Positions 9,009-18,368 of a DNA stretch of 64,000 nt are shown piece after piece. Position numbers and translations under genes: made by a program. The notes under the pieces are model-generated. The model saw only the letters and a list, made by a program, of their open reading frames with translations, had not been told where the DNA came from and ran no database searches. The DNA is from Hyphomicrobiales bacterium (GTDB lineage Bacteria; Pseudomonadota; Alphaproteobacteria; Rhizobiales; Beijerinckiaceae), in assembly GCA_019075865.1 (NCBI GenBank), contig JAGXAN010000004.1, forward strand, positions 186,001 through 250,000, given 5' to 3'. Every line of letters starts with the position of its first letter. The stretch's first letter is position 1.

Positions 9009-9758
9009 ATGACGACAATGCCTAAAATCGCGCTGGTAACCGGCGCCGGTTCCGGGGTCGGGCGAGCGGTAGCCATGGCGCTGATGGATGCTGGTTTTTT
9101 CGTATATCTGGTCGGCCGTCGCGTGGAAGCTTTGCAGGAAACGGCCAAACACAAGCCGGATTCATGCGCCGCGCAGCCGTGCGACATCACCGATGCCGCC
9201 AGCGTGCAAGCCCTGTTTGCGGCCGTCAAGGCCCGGCACGGGCGCATTGATCTGCTGTTCAACAATGCCGGCAGCGGCGCTCCAGCCATTCCAATGGAAG
9301 ATCTGACGCTGGCGCAATGGCAAAGCGTGGTGGACATCAACATCACGGCCGCATTCCTGTGCACGCAGCAGGCGATCCGCATGATGAAGGCGCAAGTGCC
9401 TCGCGGTGGCCGCATCATCAACAATGGCTCGGTTTCGGCGCAAGCCCCCCGGCCCAATTCCGCGCCCTATACCGCAACCAAGCACGCCATGACCGGCCTG
9501 ACCAAATCGACCATTCTCGACGGTCGCCCCTTCGATATTGCCTGCGGCCAAATTGATATTGGCAATGCCATGACCGAAATGGCGATGAAAATGGCATCCG
9601 GCGTGCCGCAAGCCGATGGCTCCATCAAGGTGGAACCGCTCATCGACCCCAAGCTGGTGGCGGATGCCGTGGTTTATATGGCCGGGTTGCCGCTAAGCGC
9701 CAATGTGCCCTTCATCACCGTCATGGCGACCAAAATGCCATTGACCGGTCGCGGATAA
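9009..9758 (+). CDS. short-chain dehydrogenase/reductase (SDR)
   Basis: The product is a classical SDR of 249 residues. The cofactor loop is [13 protein letters not shown], the NNAG motif is LLFNNAGSG, and the catalytic pair is Y-x3-K in [10 protein letters not shown], with the active-site Ser in NNGSVSAQ. The ATG at 9009 is preferred over one 51 bases upstream because GGGGAG precedes it at a suitable distance. A GST gene follows after 12 bp, so the two are probably co-transcribed. Substrate unknown. Confidence 0.9.
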   Translation: MTTMPKIALVTGAGSGVGRAVAMALMDAGFFVYLVGRRVEALQETAKHKPDSCAAQPCDITDAASVQALFAAVKARHGRIDLLFNNAGSGAPAIPMEDLTLAQWQSVVDINITAAFLCTQQAIRMMKAQVPRGGRIINNGSVSAQAPRPNSAPYTATKHAMTGLTKSTILDGRPFDIACGQIDIGNAMTEMAMKMASGVPQADGSIKVEPLIDPKLVADAVVYMAGLPLSANVPFITVMATKMPLTGRG

Positions 9759-9770
9759 GGAAGCCAAGCC

Positions 9771-10430
9771 ATGGTTCTCAAACTGACAATTGCCAACAAG
9801 GCCTATTCCTCCTGGTCATTGCGGCCATGGCTGCTGCTGGCCCATTTCAAAATTCCGTTTGAAGAAGAAGTCATTTTCTTGCGTCAGCCCGATACGCGTG
9901 AACGGATGTTGAAAGTATCGCCCACCGGCAAGGTTCCGGCATTGAAGGATGGTAGCCTGCAATTGTGGGAGTCGCTGGCGATCCTCGAATATATCGCCGA
10001 GACCTATCCGCAAAAGGCGATCTGGCCCCGTGCCAAAGCCGCGCGTGCTCATGCGCGGGCATTATCTTGTGAAATGCACGCCGGTTTCATGGCGTTGCGG
10101 TCAGAATGTCCGACCAATTTCCGCCGCAAACCGCACCCGCCCAAAAACCCGTTATCGGCGGCGGCTTTGGCGGATGTGGCCCGCATTGAGGCCGCCTTTG
10201 CGCAGGCGCGTGCCAAATACGGCAAGGCCGGGCCGTTTCTGTATGGCAAATTCAGCGCCGCCGATGCCATGTTTGCGCCCGTCATCAACCGCCTTTACGC
10301 CTATGACATCAAGGTGAGTGCCGCGACCAAGGCCTATATGGACACCGTCATGGCTTTGCCCGCCTGGATCGCCTGGCACAAAGATGGTGCCGAGGAGACG
10401 CAGGTCATCGCCGATTACGAGGCCTATTAG
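9771..10430 (+). CDS. glutathione S-transferase family protein
   Basis: The 219-residue protein has an N-terminal thioredoxin-like GST domain: the early SSWSLRPW places a Ser where the catalytic residue of zeta/omega-like GSTs sits, the cis-proline segment is GKVPAL, and WESLAILEYIAE is the glutathione-binding turn. The C-terminal helical domain ends with ALPAWIAWHKDG. It probably conjugates or reduces small electrophiles with glutathione. It lies behind the SDR and converges on the gamma-glutamyltransferase gene, which would process glutathione conjugates; that link is inference. Confidence 0.9.
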   Translation: MVLKLTIANKAYSSWSLRPWLLLAHFKIPFEEEVIFLRQPDTRERMLKVSPTGKVPALKDGSLQLWESLAILEYIAETYPQKAIWPRAKAARAHARALSCEMHAGFMALRSECPTNFRRKPHPPKNPLSAAALADVARIEAAFAQARAKYGKAGPFLYGKFSAADAMFAPVINRLYAYDIKVSAATKAYMDTVMALPAWIAWHKDGAEETQVIADYEAY

Positions 10431-12170
10431 CTAATATCCAATCGCCAATGTGTCGCGCTGGCGCGGGTCCGCCGCGCCCATCAGCGTATGGCCGAGCCGC
10501 TCGATGCTTTGCGCCGAGCCAAAGGTGGGGCTAACCTTGACCTTATGGCCCATGGCTTCCAGCCGCGCGATGGTGTCCGGCGACATGCCGCGCTCGACCA
10601 GCAATACATCGGGCAGCCATTGGTCATGAAAGCGCGGACTGTCGACGGATTCGGCTATATTCAGCCCAAAATCAACGCGATCCGCGATGATCTCGACCAC
10701 AATATTGATGATCCGCGACCCGCCCGGGGATCCGGTGACCAACTCAAGATTGCCTTTGTCGTCGAACATCATGGTCGGGCTCATCGAGGATAGCGGTCGC
10801 TTGCGCGGGCCGGGCGCATTGGCCTCGCCGCCAATCAGGCCAAAGGCATTGGCAACCCCTGGCTTGGCGGCGAAATCGTCCAATTCGTTGTTGAGCAGAA
10901 TGCCGGTGCCCTCGGCGACCTCGCCAACCCCGTAAAAGAAATTGAGCGTATAGGTGTTGGAAACGGCATTGCCATCCGCATCAACCACGGAAAAATGCGT
11001 GGTCTGCGGGCTTTCATAGGGCAGGGGCTTTCCGGGTGCGATTTCGCTGGCCGGCCGCGCCTTGTCCATGGCAATCGACGCGCGCAGCTCGTCGGCATAT
11101 TTCTTGGATGTCAGCCCGGCCACCGGAACTTTCACAAAATCCGGATCGCCCAGATATTTGGAACGGTCAGCGTAAGCCAGCTTCATCGATTCCGCCATGA
11201 GATGGATGGCTTGCGCTGAATTCTGTCCATATTTGGCCAGATCAAACCCCTCCATCAAATTCAATATCTCGATGATGTGCACGCCGCCCGAGGACGGCGG
11301 TGGCATAGATACAATTTCATGGCCGCGATAATGGCCGCTCACCGGCACGCGCTCGATCGCGCGGTATCCGGAAAGATCGGCCCCGGTCATATGCCCGCCC
11401 CCCGCAGTGACGGCGGCAACGATCTTGTCCGCCACCGGGCCTTTGTAGAAGCCGTCCGGCCCCTGTTGCGCAATGGCTTCCAGGGAATGGGCCAGATCGG
11501 CCTGCACCAGGCGCTCGCCGCTATGCAGGGGCGTGCCGTCTGGATGCAGGAATATCCGCGCGCTGGAGGGGTAACGCGCCAAACGCTTGGCGGCGCGTTT
11601 CAGCGAATCGGCCAATCCGTCATCGACGATGAACCCGTCGCGCGCCAGACCAATGGCGGGGGCCAGAATTTGCGCAAGACTGAATTTGCCGGAGCCATAT
11701 TTTTGCAGCGCCAACACCATGCCCGCCACGGTCCCCGGCACACCAGTGCCCAGCACGCTTTGCTGGCTCTTGTCGGGATCAAAATTGCCGTTGGCGTCTA
11801 GGAATTCGTCTTTTACAGTAGCAAGAGTCGATAACTCTCTATAATCAATCGCGATATTTTTATTATCCTTGGCCAAATGCACCAGCATGAAACCGCCGCC
11901 GCCAATATTTCCGGCCTGTGGCAGGGTCACGGCCATGGCAAACGCAGTGGCAACGGCAGCATCCACGGCGTTGCCGCCGGCTTTCATGAAATCAGTGCCG
12001 ATGGTCGCGGCCCTGCGCTCTTGCGCGGCCACCATGCCGTGCTGCGCCAGCACGGGCAATTCGCGCGCCATGCCCGCGTCCAGCGGAAATGCCAACGGGT
12101 CTGCAAAGGCGGGGAGGGGCAATGACCAAAGCGTCATTCCGGCCAAAATCGCAAAACGCCAACCGCCCAT
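10431..12170 (-). CDS. ggt: gamma-glutamyltransferase
   Basis: The 579-residue precursor has a Sec-type signal peptide (residues 1-23, ending AFA) and should act in the periplasm, hydrolysing or transferring the gamma-glutamyl group of glutathione. The self-processing and catalytic threonine is Thr391 in QTTHFSVVDADGNAVS, matching the position in the E. coli enzyme. The donor-binding segment PLSSMSPTMMFDDKG and the GSPGGSRI loop are intact, so the enzyme looks functional. The ribosome-binding region contains a run of ten G residues ending four bases before the ATG. Confidence 0.95.
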   Translation of the reverse strand: MGGWRFAILAGMTLWSLPLPAFADPLAFPLDAGMARELPVLAQHGMVAAQERRAATIGTDFMKAGGNAVDAAVATAFAMAVTLPQAGNIGGGGFMLVHLAKDNKNIAIDYRELSTLATVKDEFLDANGNFDPDKSQQSVLGTGVPGTVAGMVLALQKYGSGKFSLAQILAPAIGLARDGFIVDDGLADSLKRAAKRLARYPSSARIFLHPDGTPLHSGERLVQADLAHSLEAIAQQGPDGFYKGPVADKIVAAVTAGGGHMTGADLSGYRAIERVPVSGHYRGHEIVSMPPPSSGGVHIIEILNLMEGFDLAKYGQNSAQAIHLMAESMKLAYADRSKYLGDPDFVKVPVAGLTSKKYADELRASIAMDKARPASEIAPGKPLPYESPQTTHFSVVDADGNAVSNTYTLNFFYGVGEVAEGTGILLNNELDDFAAKPGVANAFGLIGGEANAPGPRKRPLSSMSPTMMFDDKGNLELVTGSPGGSRIINIVVEIIADRVDFGLNIAESVDSPRFHDQWLPDVLLVERGMSPDTIARLEAMGHKVKVSPTFGSAQSIERLGHTLMGAADPRQRDTLAIGY

Positions 12171-12174
12171 TTCA

Positions 12175-12184
12175 CCCCCCCCCC
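12175..12184 (-). promoter_or_regulatory. G10 homopolymer in the ggt ribosome-binding region
   Basis: On the minus strand ten consecutive G residues precede TGAA and the ggt ATG. The run takes the place of a Shine-Dalgarno sequence. A tract of this length is prone to slipped-strand changes and also to sequencing error. Confidence 0.6.
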
Positions 12185-12225
12185 TAAATTGCCGCGTCTC
12201 ACTTTGGCATTTTAGAGGCAGGTGT

Positions 12226-12555
12226 TCAATTGCGTTGCAATGCTTTCACGATATAGCGGCCATCCTCGCCACGGGTGAAGATTTGTTCCACCTGCTCATG
12301 CCGGATCGGATCCCCCGATTCGTCAGGCACAAGATTCTGCTCGGAAACGTAAGCCACATACTCGGTTTCCGCATTTTCCGCATAGAGATGATAAAACGGC
12401 TGGCTTTTGCTGGGGCGCACGCTTTCCGGGATGGAGAGCCACCAATCTTCGGTGTTGGAAAAAATCGGGTCCACATCAAAGATCACGCCGCGAAATGGGT
12501 ATTTGCGGTGTTTGACGACTTGTCCAATTCCAAACTTCGCAACAAGAGGTTTCAT
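12226..12555 (-). CDS. hspQ: heat shock protein HspQ
   Basis: The 109-residue product matches the HspQ/YccV hemimethylated-DNA-binding family. It opens VAKFGIGQVVKHRKYPFRG, followed by GVIFDVDP, the Trp-rich NTEDWW, QPFYHLYAEN and YVAYVSEQNL. In E. coli HspQ is a Lon substrate and specificity enhancer that also binds hemimethylated DNA. The gene stands alone here between ggt and the lyase gene. Confidence 0.92.
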   Translation of the reverse strand: MKPLVAKFGIGQVVKHRKYPFRGVIFDVDPIFSNTEDWWLSIPESVRPSKSQPFYHLYAENAETEYVAYVSEQNLVPDESGDPIRHEQVEQIFTRGEDGRYIVKALQRN

Positions 12556-12686
12556 TCGTGCCTTGATCCGTAATGAGCCGCCAACCTATGTGTGGCAGCA
12601 AAACCAAATGTAAATGCTTCAACCGACGGTTTGCGAAGACAAATGAGCATCTCTTACATACTCTAGCTGCGGTTTACCGGTCAACT

Positions 12687-13733
12687 TTAATCCGCAAACC
12701 CATATTGTGCCGCCATGGCAACATCGCCTTTGGCGACCTGACGGGCCAAATCTACCATCACTTTGGCTTGCTTGAAAGTAGCGTCGTCTTGCATCTTGCC
12801 ATCGATCATTACCGCGCCGCTGCCATCGGGCATGGCATCCACAATTTTGCGCGCGAACGCCACTTCTGCCGGATCGGGAGAGAATACCCGACCGGCAATC
12901 GCGATCTGGCTGGGGTGCAGTGTCCAGGCGCCGGCGCAGCCCATCAGATAGGCATTGCGAAACTGAACTTCGCATGCGAGCGGGTCGGAGAAATCGCCAA
13001 ACGGGCCGTAAAACGCCTTGATGCCATTGGCGGCGCAGGCGTCGACCATCTTGGCTATGGTGTAATGCCACAAATCCTGCTGGTAGGCGGCTCTTTGGCT
13101 GGAGGAGCCCGCATCAGCCAACACTTTATATTCCGGGTGGCCACCGCCGACACGCGTGGTTTTCATCGCCCGCGAGGCGGCAAGATCAGCAGGGCCAAGG
13201 CTCATGCCATGCATGCGCGGCGAAGCGCTGGCGATGGCCTCGACATTATTGACCCCGTCGGCTGTTTCCAAAATCGCATGAATCAGGATGGGCTTTGAGA
13301 TTTTGTGGCGCGCTTCCAGTTGCGCCAGCAATTGGTCGAGATAATGGATATCCCATGCGCCCTCGACTTTGGGCAGCATGATAACGTCGAGCTTTTCGCC
13401 AATGGCCTCGACCAGGCGCATGACATCATCCAAAATCCACGGGGAATTGAGGGCGTTGACCCGGCTCCACAGCCCGGTTGCGCCATAATCATGGGCCTGC
13501 GCCATGCTGATAAAGCCTTCGCGTGCCGCCTCCTTGGCGTCAAACGGCACGGCATCTTCAAGATTGCCAAGAATGATATCCACTTTGCCGATCAGATCGC
13601 CAACCTTGGAGCGCACTTTCTCATTGTGCGGCGGCACGAAATGAATCATTCGCTCCAACCGAACCGGCAATTCGCGCAGCGGCATCGGCGCACCGAGTGC
13701 GAGCGGTTCGAAGAATTTGCGGGGAAGTTTCAT
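12687..13733 (-). CDS. L-malyl-CoA / beta-methylmalyl-CoA lyase type (HpcH/HpaI, CitE superfamily)
   Basis: This 348-residue TIM-barrel lyase belongs to the CoA-ester branch of the CitE superfamily. Visible features are [16 protein letters not shown] (metal-binding Glu-Asp), the acidic centre [30 protein letters not shown], and a C-terminal lid [20 protein letters not shown] that donates a catalytic Asp from the neighbouring subunit. From memory, its length and these segments resemble the long malyl-CoA lyase of Chloroflexus more than the roughly 320-residue Mcl1/MclA of Rhodobacter and Methylobacterium. It would cleave malyl-CoA to glyoxylate and acetyl-CoA. No other ethylmalonyl-CoA or serine-cycle gene is nearby. 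Confidence 0.85.
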   Translation of the reverse strand: MKLPRKFFEPLALGAPMPLRELPVRLERMIHFVPPHNEKVRSKVGDLIGKVDIILGNLEDAVPFDAKEAAREGFISMAQAHDYGATGLWSRVNALNSPWILDDVMRLVEAIGEKLDVIMLPKVEGAWDIHYLDQLLAQLEARHKISKPILIHAILETADGVNNVEAIASASPRMHGMSLGPADLAASRAMKTTRVGGGHPEYKVLADAGSSSQRAAYQQDLWHYTIAKMVDACAANGIKAFYGPFGDFSDPLACEVQFRNAYLMGCAGAWTLHPSQIAIAGRVFSPDPAEVAFARKIVDAMPDGSGAVMIDGKMQDDATFKQAKVMVDLARQVAKGDVAMAAQYGFAD

Positions 13734-13988
13734 GCCGGCCTCTCGAGATTAAAAAACGTACCTTGTGCAGCGCAGCATAGGGCCTCGACCAAGGCGCTTC
13801 AAGCCAACTTTCGCTGCAGATTCGCCCAATACCGGCGCGGCTTTGTGACAATTCATGGTCTTGTCTCGCGCTTGCCGAAAATCCTCACCTGCATGCGCTA
13901 TTTTTTTGCTGCATCTTGCGTGAAGCATTGCTATAGACGCAGCCAGACGTAACGTTACGCGGTAGCTGGCTGCGGACTCTATGGCTGA

Positions 13989-14073
13989 GCGGGCGTGGCG
14001 GAACTGGTAGACGCGCCGGATTTAGGTTCCGGTGGTGAAAATCGTGGGGGTTCGACTCCCTCCGCCCGCACCA
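13989..14073 (+). tRNA. tRNA-Leu, anticodon UAG
   Basis: A class II tRNA with acceptor stem GCGGGCG/CGCCCGC, a D-arm, and anticodon stem CCGGA/TCCGG enclosing TTTAGGT, so the anticodon is TAG at 14023-14025. A long variable arm and a T-arm with TTCGACT follow. The CCA end is encoded (14071-14073). Confidence 0.97.
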
Positions 14074-14153
14074 TGGCTGTTGCTGGCAATACCGATCAAC
14101 CCTAACCGAAACCCGCGACCTAAGCGGGGTGAGTATGAAAAGGCGAAACGAAG

Positions 14154-15500
14154 ATGCAGGTAACCGAAACCCTCTCGCAGGGCCTCAAGCGCGCATATAA
14201 AGTGGTGTTGCCAGCTGGCGACCTCGCCCAGCGCCTTGACGGACAATTGGCGGACATGAAGGACAAGGTCCGCATCAATGGTTTTCGTCCGGGCAAGGTG
14301 CCTGTCGCTCATCTCAAGCGTCTTTATGGCAAGAGCATCATGGGCGAAGTCGTCCAGAATGCCGTCAACGAAGCCAACCGCAAGATCGTCGAGGACAATG
14401 GCCTGCGCCTGGCGCTTGAGCCCAAAGTTGATTTCCCCGGCGATCAGGCTGAGGTGGAACGGGCCCTTGAAGCCAAAGGCGATCTGGCTTTCACCATTAA
14501 CCTTGAAACCCTGCCCAAGTTTGAGGTTGGCACGTTCGAGGATATTGCCATCGAGCGCCCCGTAGCCACCTTGAGCGATGAGGAAGTGGACAAGAGCGTC
14601 AATCGCCTCGCCGATCGCAACCGCACCTATGCCGACGCGCCGAAAAAAGCCGTGGCCGCGGAACATGACCGCGTGACCATCGATTTCGTTGGCAAGATGG
14701 ATGATGTGGCCTTTGAAGGCGGCAGCGGCACGGATGTCGATGTCGTGCTCGGTTCGGGCAGCTTTATTCCCGGTTTTGAAGAGCAGTTGATCGGCATCAA
14801 GGCGGGTGCCGAAAAGGTGGTGAAAGTTCGCTTCCCCGAAAATTACACCGCGCTGCATCTGGCCGGCAAGGAAGCCGTATTTGATGTAACCGCCAAAAAG
14901 ATTGCCCACCCCGAAAAATTCGAAATCAACGATGAATTCGCCAAGGGTTTTGGTTTTGACAACGTCGAGGCGCTTCGCACCGCCATTCGCGAAAATCTGC
15001 AAAAGGACCATGACAAGGCCTCGCGCGACCGTCTGAAGCGCGCACTTCTGGACGAACTCGACAAGAAATATTCTTTCGAACTGCCCGAAGGCCTCGTTGA
15101 AATGGAATTCAACAACGTCTGGTCGCAGGTGATGCAGGAACAGGCAACCTCGGGCAAGACCTTCGAACAGGAAGGCACGACGGAGGAAGCCAGCAAGGCC
15201 GAATATCGCCGCATCGCCGAGCGCCGTGTGCGCCTTGGCCTTGTTCTGGCGGAAGTTGGCGAAAAAGCCAGCGTTCAGGTCAATGATGAGGAAGTTGGCA
15301 AGGCGCTCGTCGAGCGCGCCCGCGCCTATCCCGGTCAGGAAAAGATGGTGTGGGAATATTACACCAAGAACGAGCAGGCGCTGGCTGAAATCCGCGCGCC
15401 ATTGTTTGAGGAAAAGGTCATTGACCACATCGTGGCGCAGGCCAAAGTAACCGACAAGGAAATATCCCGCGACGATCTGTTCGCGCCTATGCAGGACTGA
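14154..15500 (+). CDS. tig: trigger factor, ribosome-associated chaperone and peptidyl-prolyl isomerase
   Basis: The 448-residue protein has the usual three parts. The N-terminal ribosome-binding domain carries [19 protein letters not shown], a variant of the GFRxGxxP signature. An FKBP-type PPIase domain lies at about 165-245 ([26 protein letters not shown]). The C-terminal substrate cradle is helical and charged. It folds nascent chains at the ribosome exit. It starts 80 bp after tRNA-Leu and ends at a clear terminator. The antisense strand is open over the whole gene but is a composition effect. Confidence 0.97.
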   Translation: MQVTETLSQGLKRAYKVVLPAGDLAQRLDGQLADMKDKVRINGFRPGKVPVAHLKRLYGKSIMGEVVQNAVNEANRKIVEDNGLRLALEPKVDFPGDQAEVERALEAKGDLAFTINLETLPKFEVGTFEDIAIERPVATLSDEEVDKSVNRLADRNRTYADAPKKAVAAEHDRVTIDFVGKMDDVAFEGGSGTDVDVVLGSGSFIPGFEEQLIGIKAGAEKVVKVRFPENYTALHLAGKEAVFDVTAKKIAHPEKFEINDEFAKGFGFDNVEALRTAIRENLQKDHDKASRDRLKRALLDELDKKYSFELPEGLVEMEFNNVWSQVMQEQATSGKTFEQEGTTEEASKAEYRRIAERRVRLGLVLAEVGEKASVQVNDEEVGKALVERARAYPGQEKMVWEYYTKNEQALAEIRAPLFEEKVIDHIVAQAKVTDKEISRDDLFAPMQD

Positions 15501-15528
15501 GCCCGTCTCAATCCGCATACAAATCAAG

Positions 15529-15556
15529 AAACGCGGCGCTTTGTGCCGCGTTTTTT
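15529..15556 (+). terminator. intrinsic terminator after tig
   Basis: A 9-bp stem AAACGCGGC/GCCGCGTTT with a 7-nt loop (15538-15544) is followed by a T6 run that starts in the stem, 29 bases beyond the tig stop. Confidence 0.9.
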
Positions 15557-15638
15557 CCAAAAATCAAGCGTCATGCCAAGACTTTGCGGCCGGCACGCGC
15601 TTCGCCCGCCATTTTCCGCTTCACGATTGAGGCTCTCT

Positions 15639-15914
15639 ATGCAAACCCATCCTGCCGCCCAACTTGATGCCCGCCGCAAGAAGCTACTGTTTCGCTCCTG
15701 GCATCGCGGCATGCGCGAGATGGATTTACTGATGGGCCAGTTTGCCGACAGCCAGATCGCCGGTTTGAGCGACGCAGAACTTGACGATTACGAGGCGTTG
15801 ATGGAAGCCCCCGATCCGGAAATATTCAAATGGCTGACCGGAACCGTGCCGGTGCCCGATAATTTTGCCACTTCGGTTTTCGCCAAATTGCGCGGCTATC
15901 ACACGGCAAAATAG
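15639..15914 (+). CDS. sdhE: FAD assembly factor SdhE (succinate dehydrogenase)
   Basis: The 91-residue product has the SdhE pattern: RKKLLFRSWHRGMREMD contains the RGxxE-type FAD-attachment motif in the form RGMREMD, followed by LMGQFAD and the C-terminal WLTGTVPVP. It helps attach FAD covalently to SdhA. The ATG at 15639 begins the conserved part; the extension upstream overlaps the tig terminator and is not credible. No sdh gene is in the window, as is usual for alphaproteobacteria. Confidence 0.9.
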   Translation: MQTHPAAQLDARRKKLLFRSWHRGMREMDLLMGQFADSQIAGLSDAELDDYEALMEAPDPEIFKWLTGTVPVPDNFATSVFAKLRGYHTAK

Positions 15915-15922
15915 CGCAAAGG

Positions 15923-16504
15923 CTAACCGGCAAGCGCGCGCATTTCAGCCTGCAGCATCGGCACAATGGCCTCAACGTCACGTGTCACCAGAAACCGCGG
16001 GGTCAACCCCTCACGGATGAAACCCTCTTCGCGCACATGCACCATCAGGTCGAGCAAGCGATCCCAAAATCCATTGATATTGGCGATCAGCACCGGCTTT
16101 TTGTGCTGCTGCAATTGCACCCAGGTCAATTGCTCAAACAATTCTTCCAGCGTGCCAATGCCGCCCGGCAGCGCCACAAAGGCGTCGGCGGCCTCAAACA
16201 TCAAGCGCTTGCGCGTGTGCATATCGGGGACGATTTCCATTCTATGGGCCCCCTCCAGCATATGCTCGCGGGTTCGCAAAAAATGCGGGATAATACCGTG
16301 CACCTCGCCGCCTGAGGCGAGCGAAGCACGGGCCACCTGGCCCATGAGGCCGCTATTGCCGCCGCCATAGATCAGCCGGATGCCTGCCTTGGCCATGGCA
16401 TGCCCGAGCGCGTCGGCGGTTCGCATGAATTCGGGATCATGACCGGGTGCCGATCCGCAGAAGACGCAGATGGAATTCAAGGGGGTAGGAGAATGTTTCA
16501 ACAT
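15923..16504 (-). CDS. LOG-family nucleotide phosphoribohydrolase (TIGR00730)
   Basis: The 193-residue Rossmann-fold protein carries ICVFCGSAPG at the start, IYGGGNSGLMG, the MHTRKRLM segment and the diagnostic PGGIGTLEELFEQLTW. Members remove ribose-5'-phosphate from cytokinin nucleotides or, in bacteria, from AMP and related nucleotides; the older label lysine decarboxylase is wrong. It sits at the 3' end of the minus-strand run that begins with ileS, 87 bp after mutL. Confidence 0.9.
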   Translation of the reverse strand: MLKHSPTPLNSICVFCGSAPGHDPEFMRTADALGHAMAKAGIRLIYGGGNSGLMGQVARASLASGGEVHGIIPHFLRTREHMLEGAHRMEIVPDMHTRKRLMFEAADAFVALPGGIGTLEELFEQLTWVQLQQHKKPVLIANINGFWDRLLDLMVHVREEGFIREGLTPRFLVTRDVEAIVPMLQAEMRALAG

Positions 16505-16591
16505 ACCTTAGCTCTTAGCTGCATTGGTGCGATTCGCAAACCAGCTTCCATTGGATTTCGGATTTTGGGTTGCAAATTCAGCGGTTCGCCG

Positions 16592-18364
16592 TCATCGCCG
16601 TCCAAACAGCTTTTCAAGGTCGGACAGCTTCAGTTCAATATAGGTCGGGCGGCCATGGTTGCATTGGCCGGAACCGGGCGTGGCTTCCATCTCGCGCAAA
16701 AGGGCGTTCATTTCCTCCGGCAAAAGCCGCCGTCCCGCCCGCACCGAATGGTGGCAGGCCAGGGTTGCCAACACATGATCGAGCCGCTTTTCAAGCGGGC
16801 TGGCGGCGCCATGTTCAGCCAAAATATCGACCAAATCCCGGATAAGTTCGCCAATATCGCCCTTCAGCAGGGCAGGGATTTCGCGCACGCAAATTGCGCC
16901 CTCGCCAAAACCTTCCAGAACCAGTCCGAAACTTGCCAGAAGTTCGCCAGCTTCCACCAACAGGGCGCAATCACGCGGTTCGAGCTCGATGACATGGGGA
17001 ATGAGCAGGCCTTGCCGGGCTATGCCTTCACTGGCGCGCCCGCGTTTGAGCTTCTCATACACCAGGCGCTCATGCGCGGCATGTTGGTCAACGATCACCA
17101 GCCCCTGCGCAGTTTGTGCCAGAATATAGGTGTTGTGCACTTGCGCCCTTGCGGCACCCAGCGGCGCATCCTGCGCCTCGGTCGGTGCGCGCGCCGCCTC
17201 GTCCATCCGAAAAGGCCGTGCCATCGGCTCGCTCATGCCCGAAAGCGTCGGGGACTGGAACGGGGCATTGGGGGAGGCGCGCCAATCCCAATCAATATGG
17301 CTTGGTCGCGCCCGCTCGCTCAGCACCTGCAAGGCTGCTGTTCCGCCGGTAGTGGTGGCACGGTGCATGGCGCCTGCCAGCGCATTCTTGAGTGCCCCGA
17401 TCATCAAACCGCGCACAAGGCCGGCATCCACAAACCGCACCTCGGTCTTGGCTGGATGGACGTTGACATCCACAAACTGCGGGTCGCAATTCAAAAACAG
17501 CACCATAACAGGGTGCCGGCTGGCCGGCAGATAATCCATATAAGCCGCGCGCACCGCGCCCTGAAGCAACTTATCCCGAACCGGGCGGCCGTTGACATAG
17601 AGATATTGATGCTGGGCGTTGGCCCGGTGCATCGTTGGCAATCCGCAAAAGCCGGAGAGATGAAATCCCTCGCGGACGGCTTCAATTGCCAGTGCATTCT
17701 GCGTGAAATCGCTGCCGAGCACTTGACCCAGCCGCACCAACCCATTCGACCCGGGCGGAACCGCCAAATAGTCAAAACCGGTAAAGCCATCGCCATGCAG
17801 GCTGAAGCGAATCTCCGGGTGCGCCATGGCAAGGCGGCGCACCATTTCCGCCCCAGCCTGCGCCTCGGCCCGATCCGATTTGAGGAATTTCAACCGCGCG
17901 GGGATCGTGGCAAACAGATCGCTGACCTCAATGCGCGTGCCATAAGCCATGCCGATCGGTGCGACGCCACCCTTGACGCCGCAATCGACGCAGATGCGAT
18001 GGCCCTGTGCCGCATCTTGCGGGCGCGATTGAATTTCAAGCCGCGCCACCGATCCAATGGAGGGCAGCGCTTCGCCTCGAAACCCCAAAGTGCGGATGGT
18101 CGAAAGGTCGCCATCCGGCAGTTTGGAAGTGGCGTGACGCTCCACCGCAAGACCAAGGTCTGCCGCGTCCATGCCAACGCCATCATCGACGATCCGGATG
18201 AGCTTCTTTCCACCGGCCTCCAGCACGATGTCGATGCGACTGGCTCCGGCGTCAATCGCATTCTCGACCAGTTCTTTGAGCGCGGAAGCAGGCCGCTCGA
18301 CCACCTCGCCCGCTGCAATGCGATCGATGAGTATGGCATCAAGTCGGCGAACCACGCCTGACAT
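16592..18364 (-). CDS. mutL: DNA mismatch repair protein MutL
   Basis: The 590-residue product starts MSGVVRRLDAILIDRIAAGE; this ATG lies 4 bases after the upstream peptidase stop, and a longer start would overlap that gene. The N-terminal GHKL ATPase has ELVENAIDAGA, DDGVGM and TLGFRGEAL. The C-terminal dimerisation domain contains DQHAAHERLVYE, the full DQHA(x)2E(x)4E endonuclease motif, and ends near ACHHSVRAG and CNHGRPT. It is therefore a nicking MutL, as expected in a bacterium that lacks MutH. It is part of the ileS-to-mutL operon. Confidence 0.96.
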   Translation of the reverse strand: MSGVVRRLDAILIDRIAAGEVVERPASALKELVENAIDAGASRIDIVLEAGGKKLIRIVDDGVGMDAADLGLAVERHATSKLPDGDLSTIRTLGFRGEALPSIGSVARLEIQSRPQDAAQGHRICVDCGVKGGVAPIGMAYGTRIEVSDLFATIPARLKFLKSDRAEAQAGAEMVRRLAMAHPEIRFSLHGDGFTGFDYLAVPPGSNGLVRLGQVLGSDFTQNALAIEAVREGFHLSGFCGLPTMHRANAQHQYLYVNGRPVRDKLLQGAVRAAYMDYLPASRHPVMVLFLNCDPQFVDVNVHPAKTEVRFVDAGLVRGLMIGALKNALAGAMHRATTTGGTAALQVLSERARPSHIDWDWRASPNAPFQSPTLSGMSEPMARPFRMDEAARAPTEAQDAPLGAARAQVHNTYILAQTAQGLVIVDQHAAHERLVYEKLKRGRASEGIARQGLLIPHVIELEPRDCALLVEAGELLASFGLVLEGFGEGAICVREIPALLKGDIGELIRDLVDILAEHGAASPLEKRLDHVLATLACHHSVRAGRRLLPEEMNALLREMEATPGSGQCNHGRPTYIELKLSDLEKLFGRR

Positions 18365-18368
18365 GGCT

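Noticed and set aside
14022-15560. Long open frame antisense to tig (about 512 codons), and similar frames antisense to mutL, the exporter and the NRPS-like gene
   Set aside because: They mirror real genes with complete domains, give no recognisable motif and have unnatural His/Arg-rich composition. They arise from GC-rich codon use.
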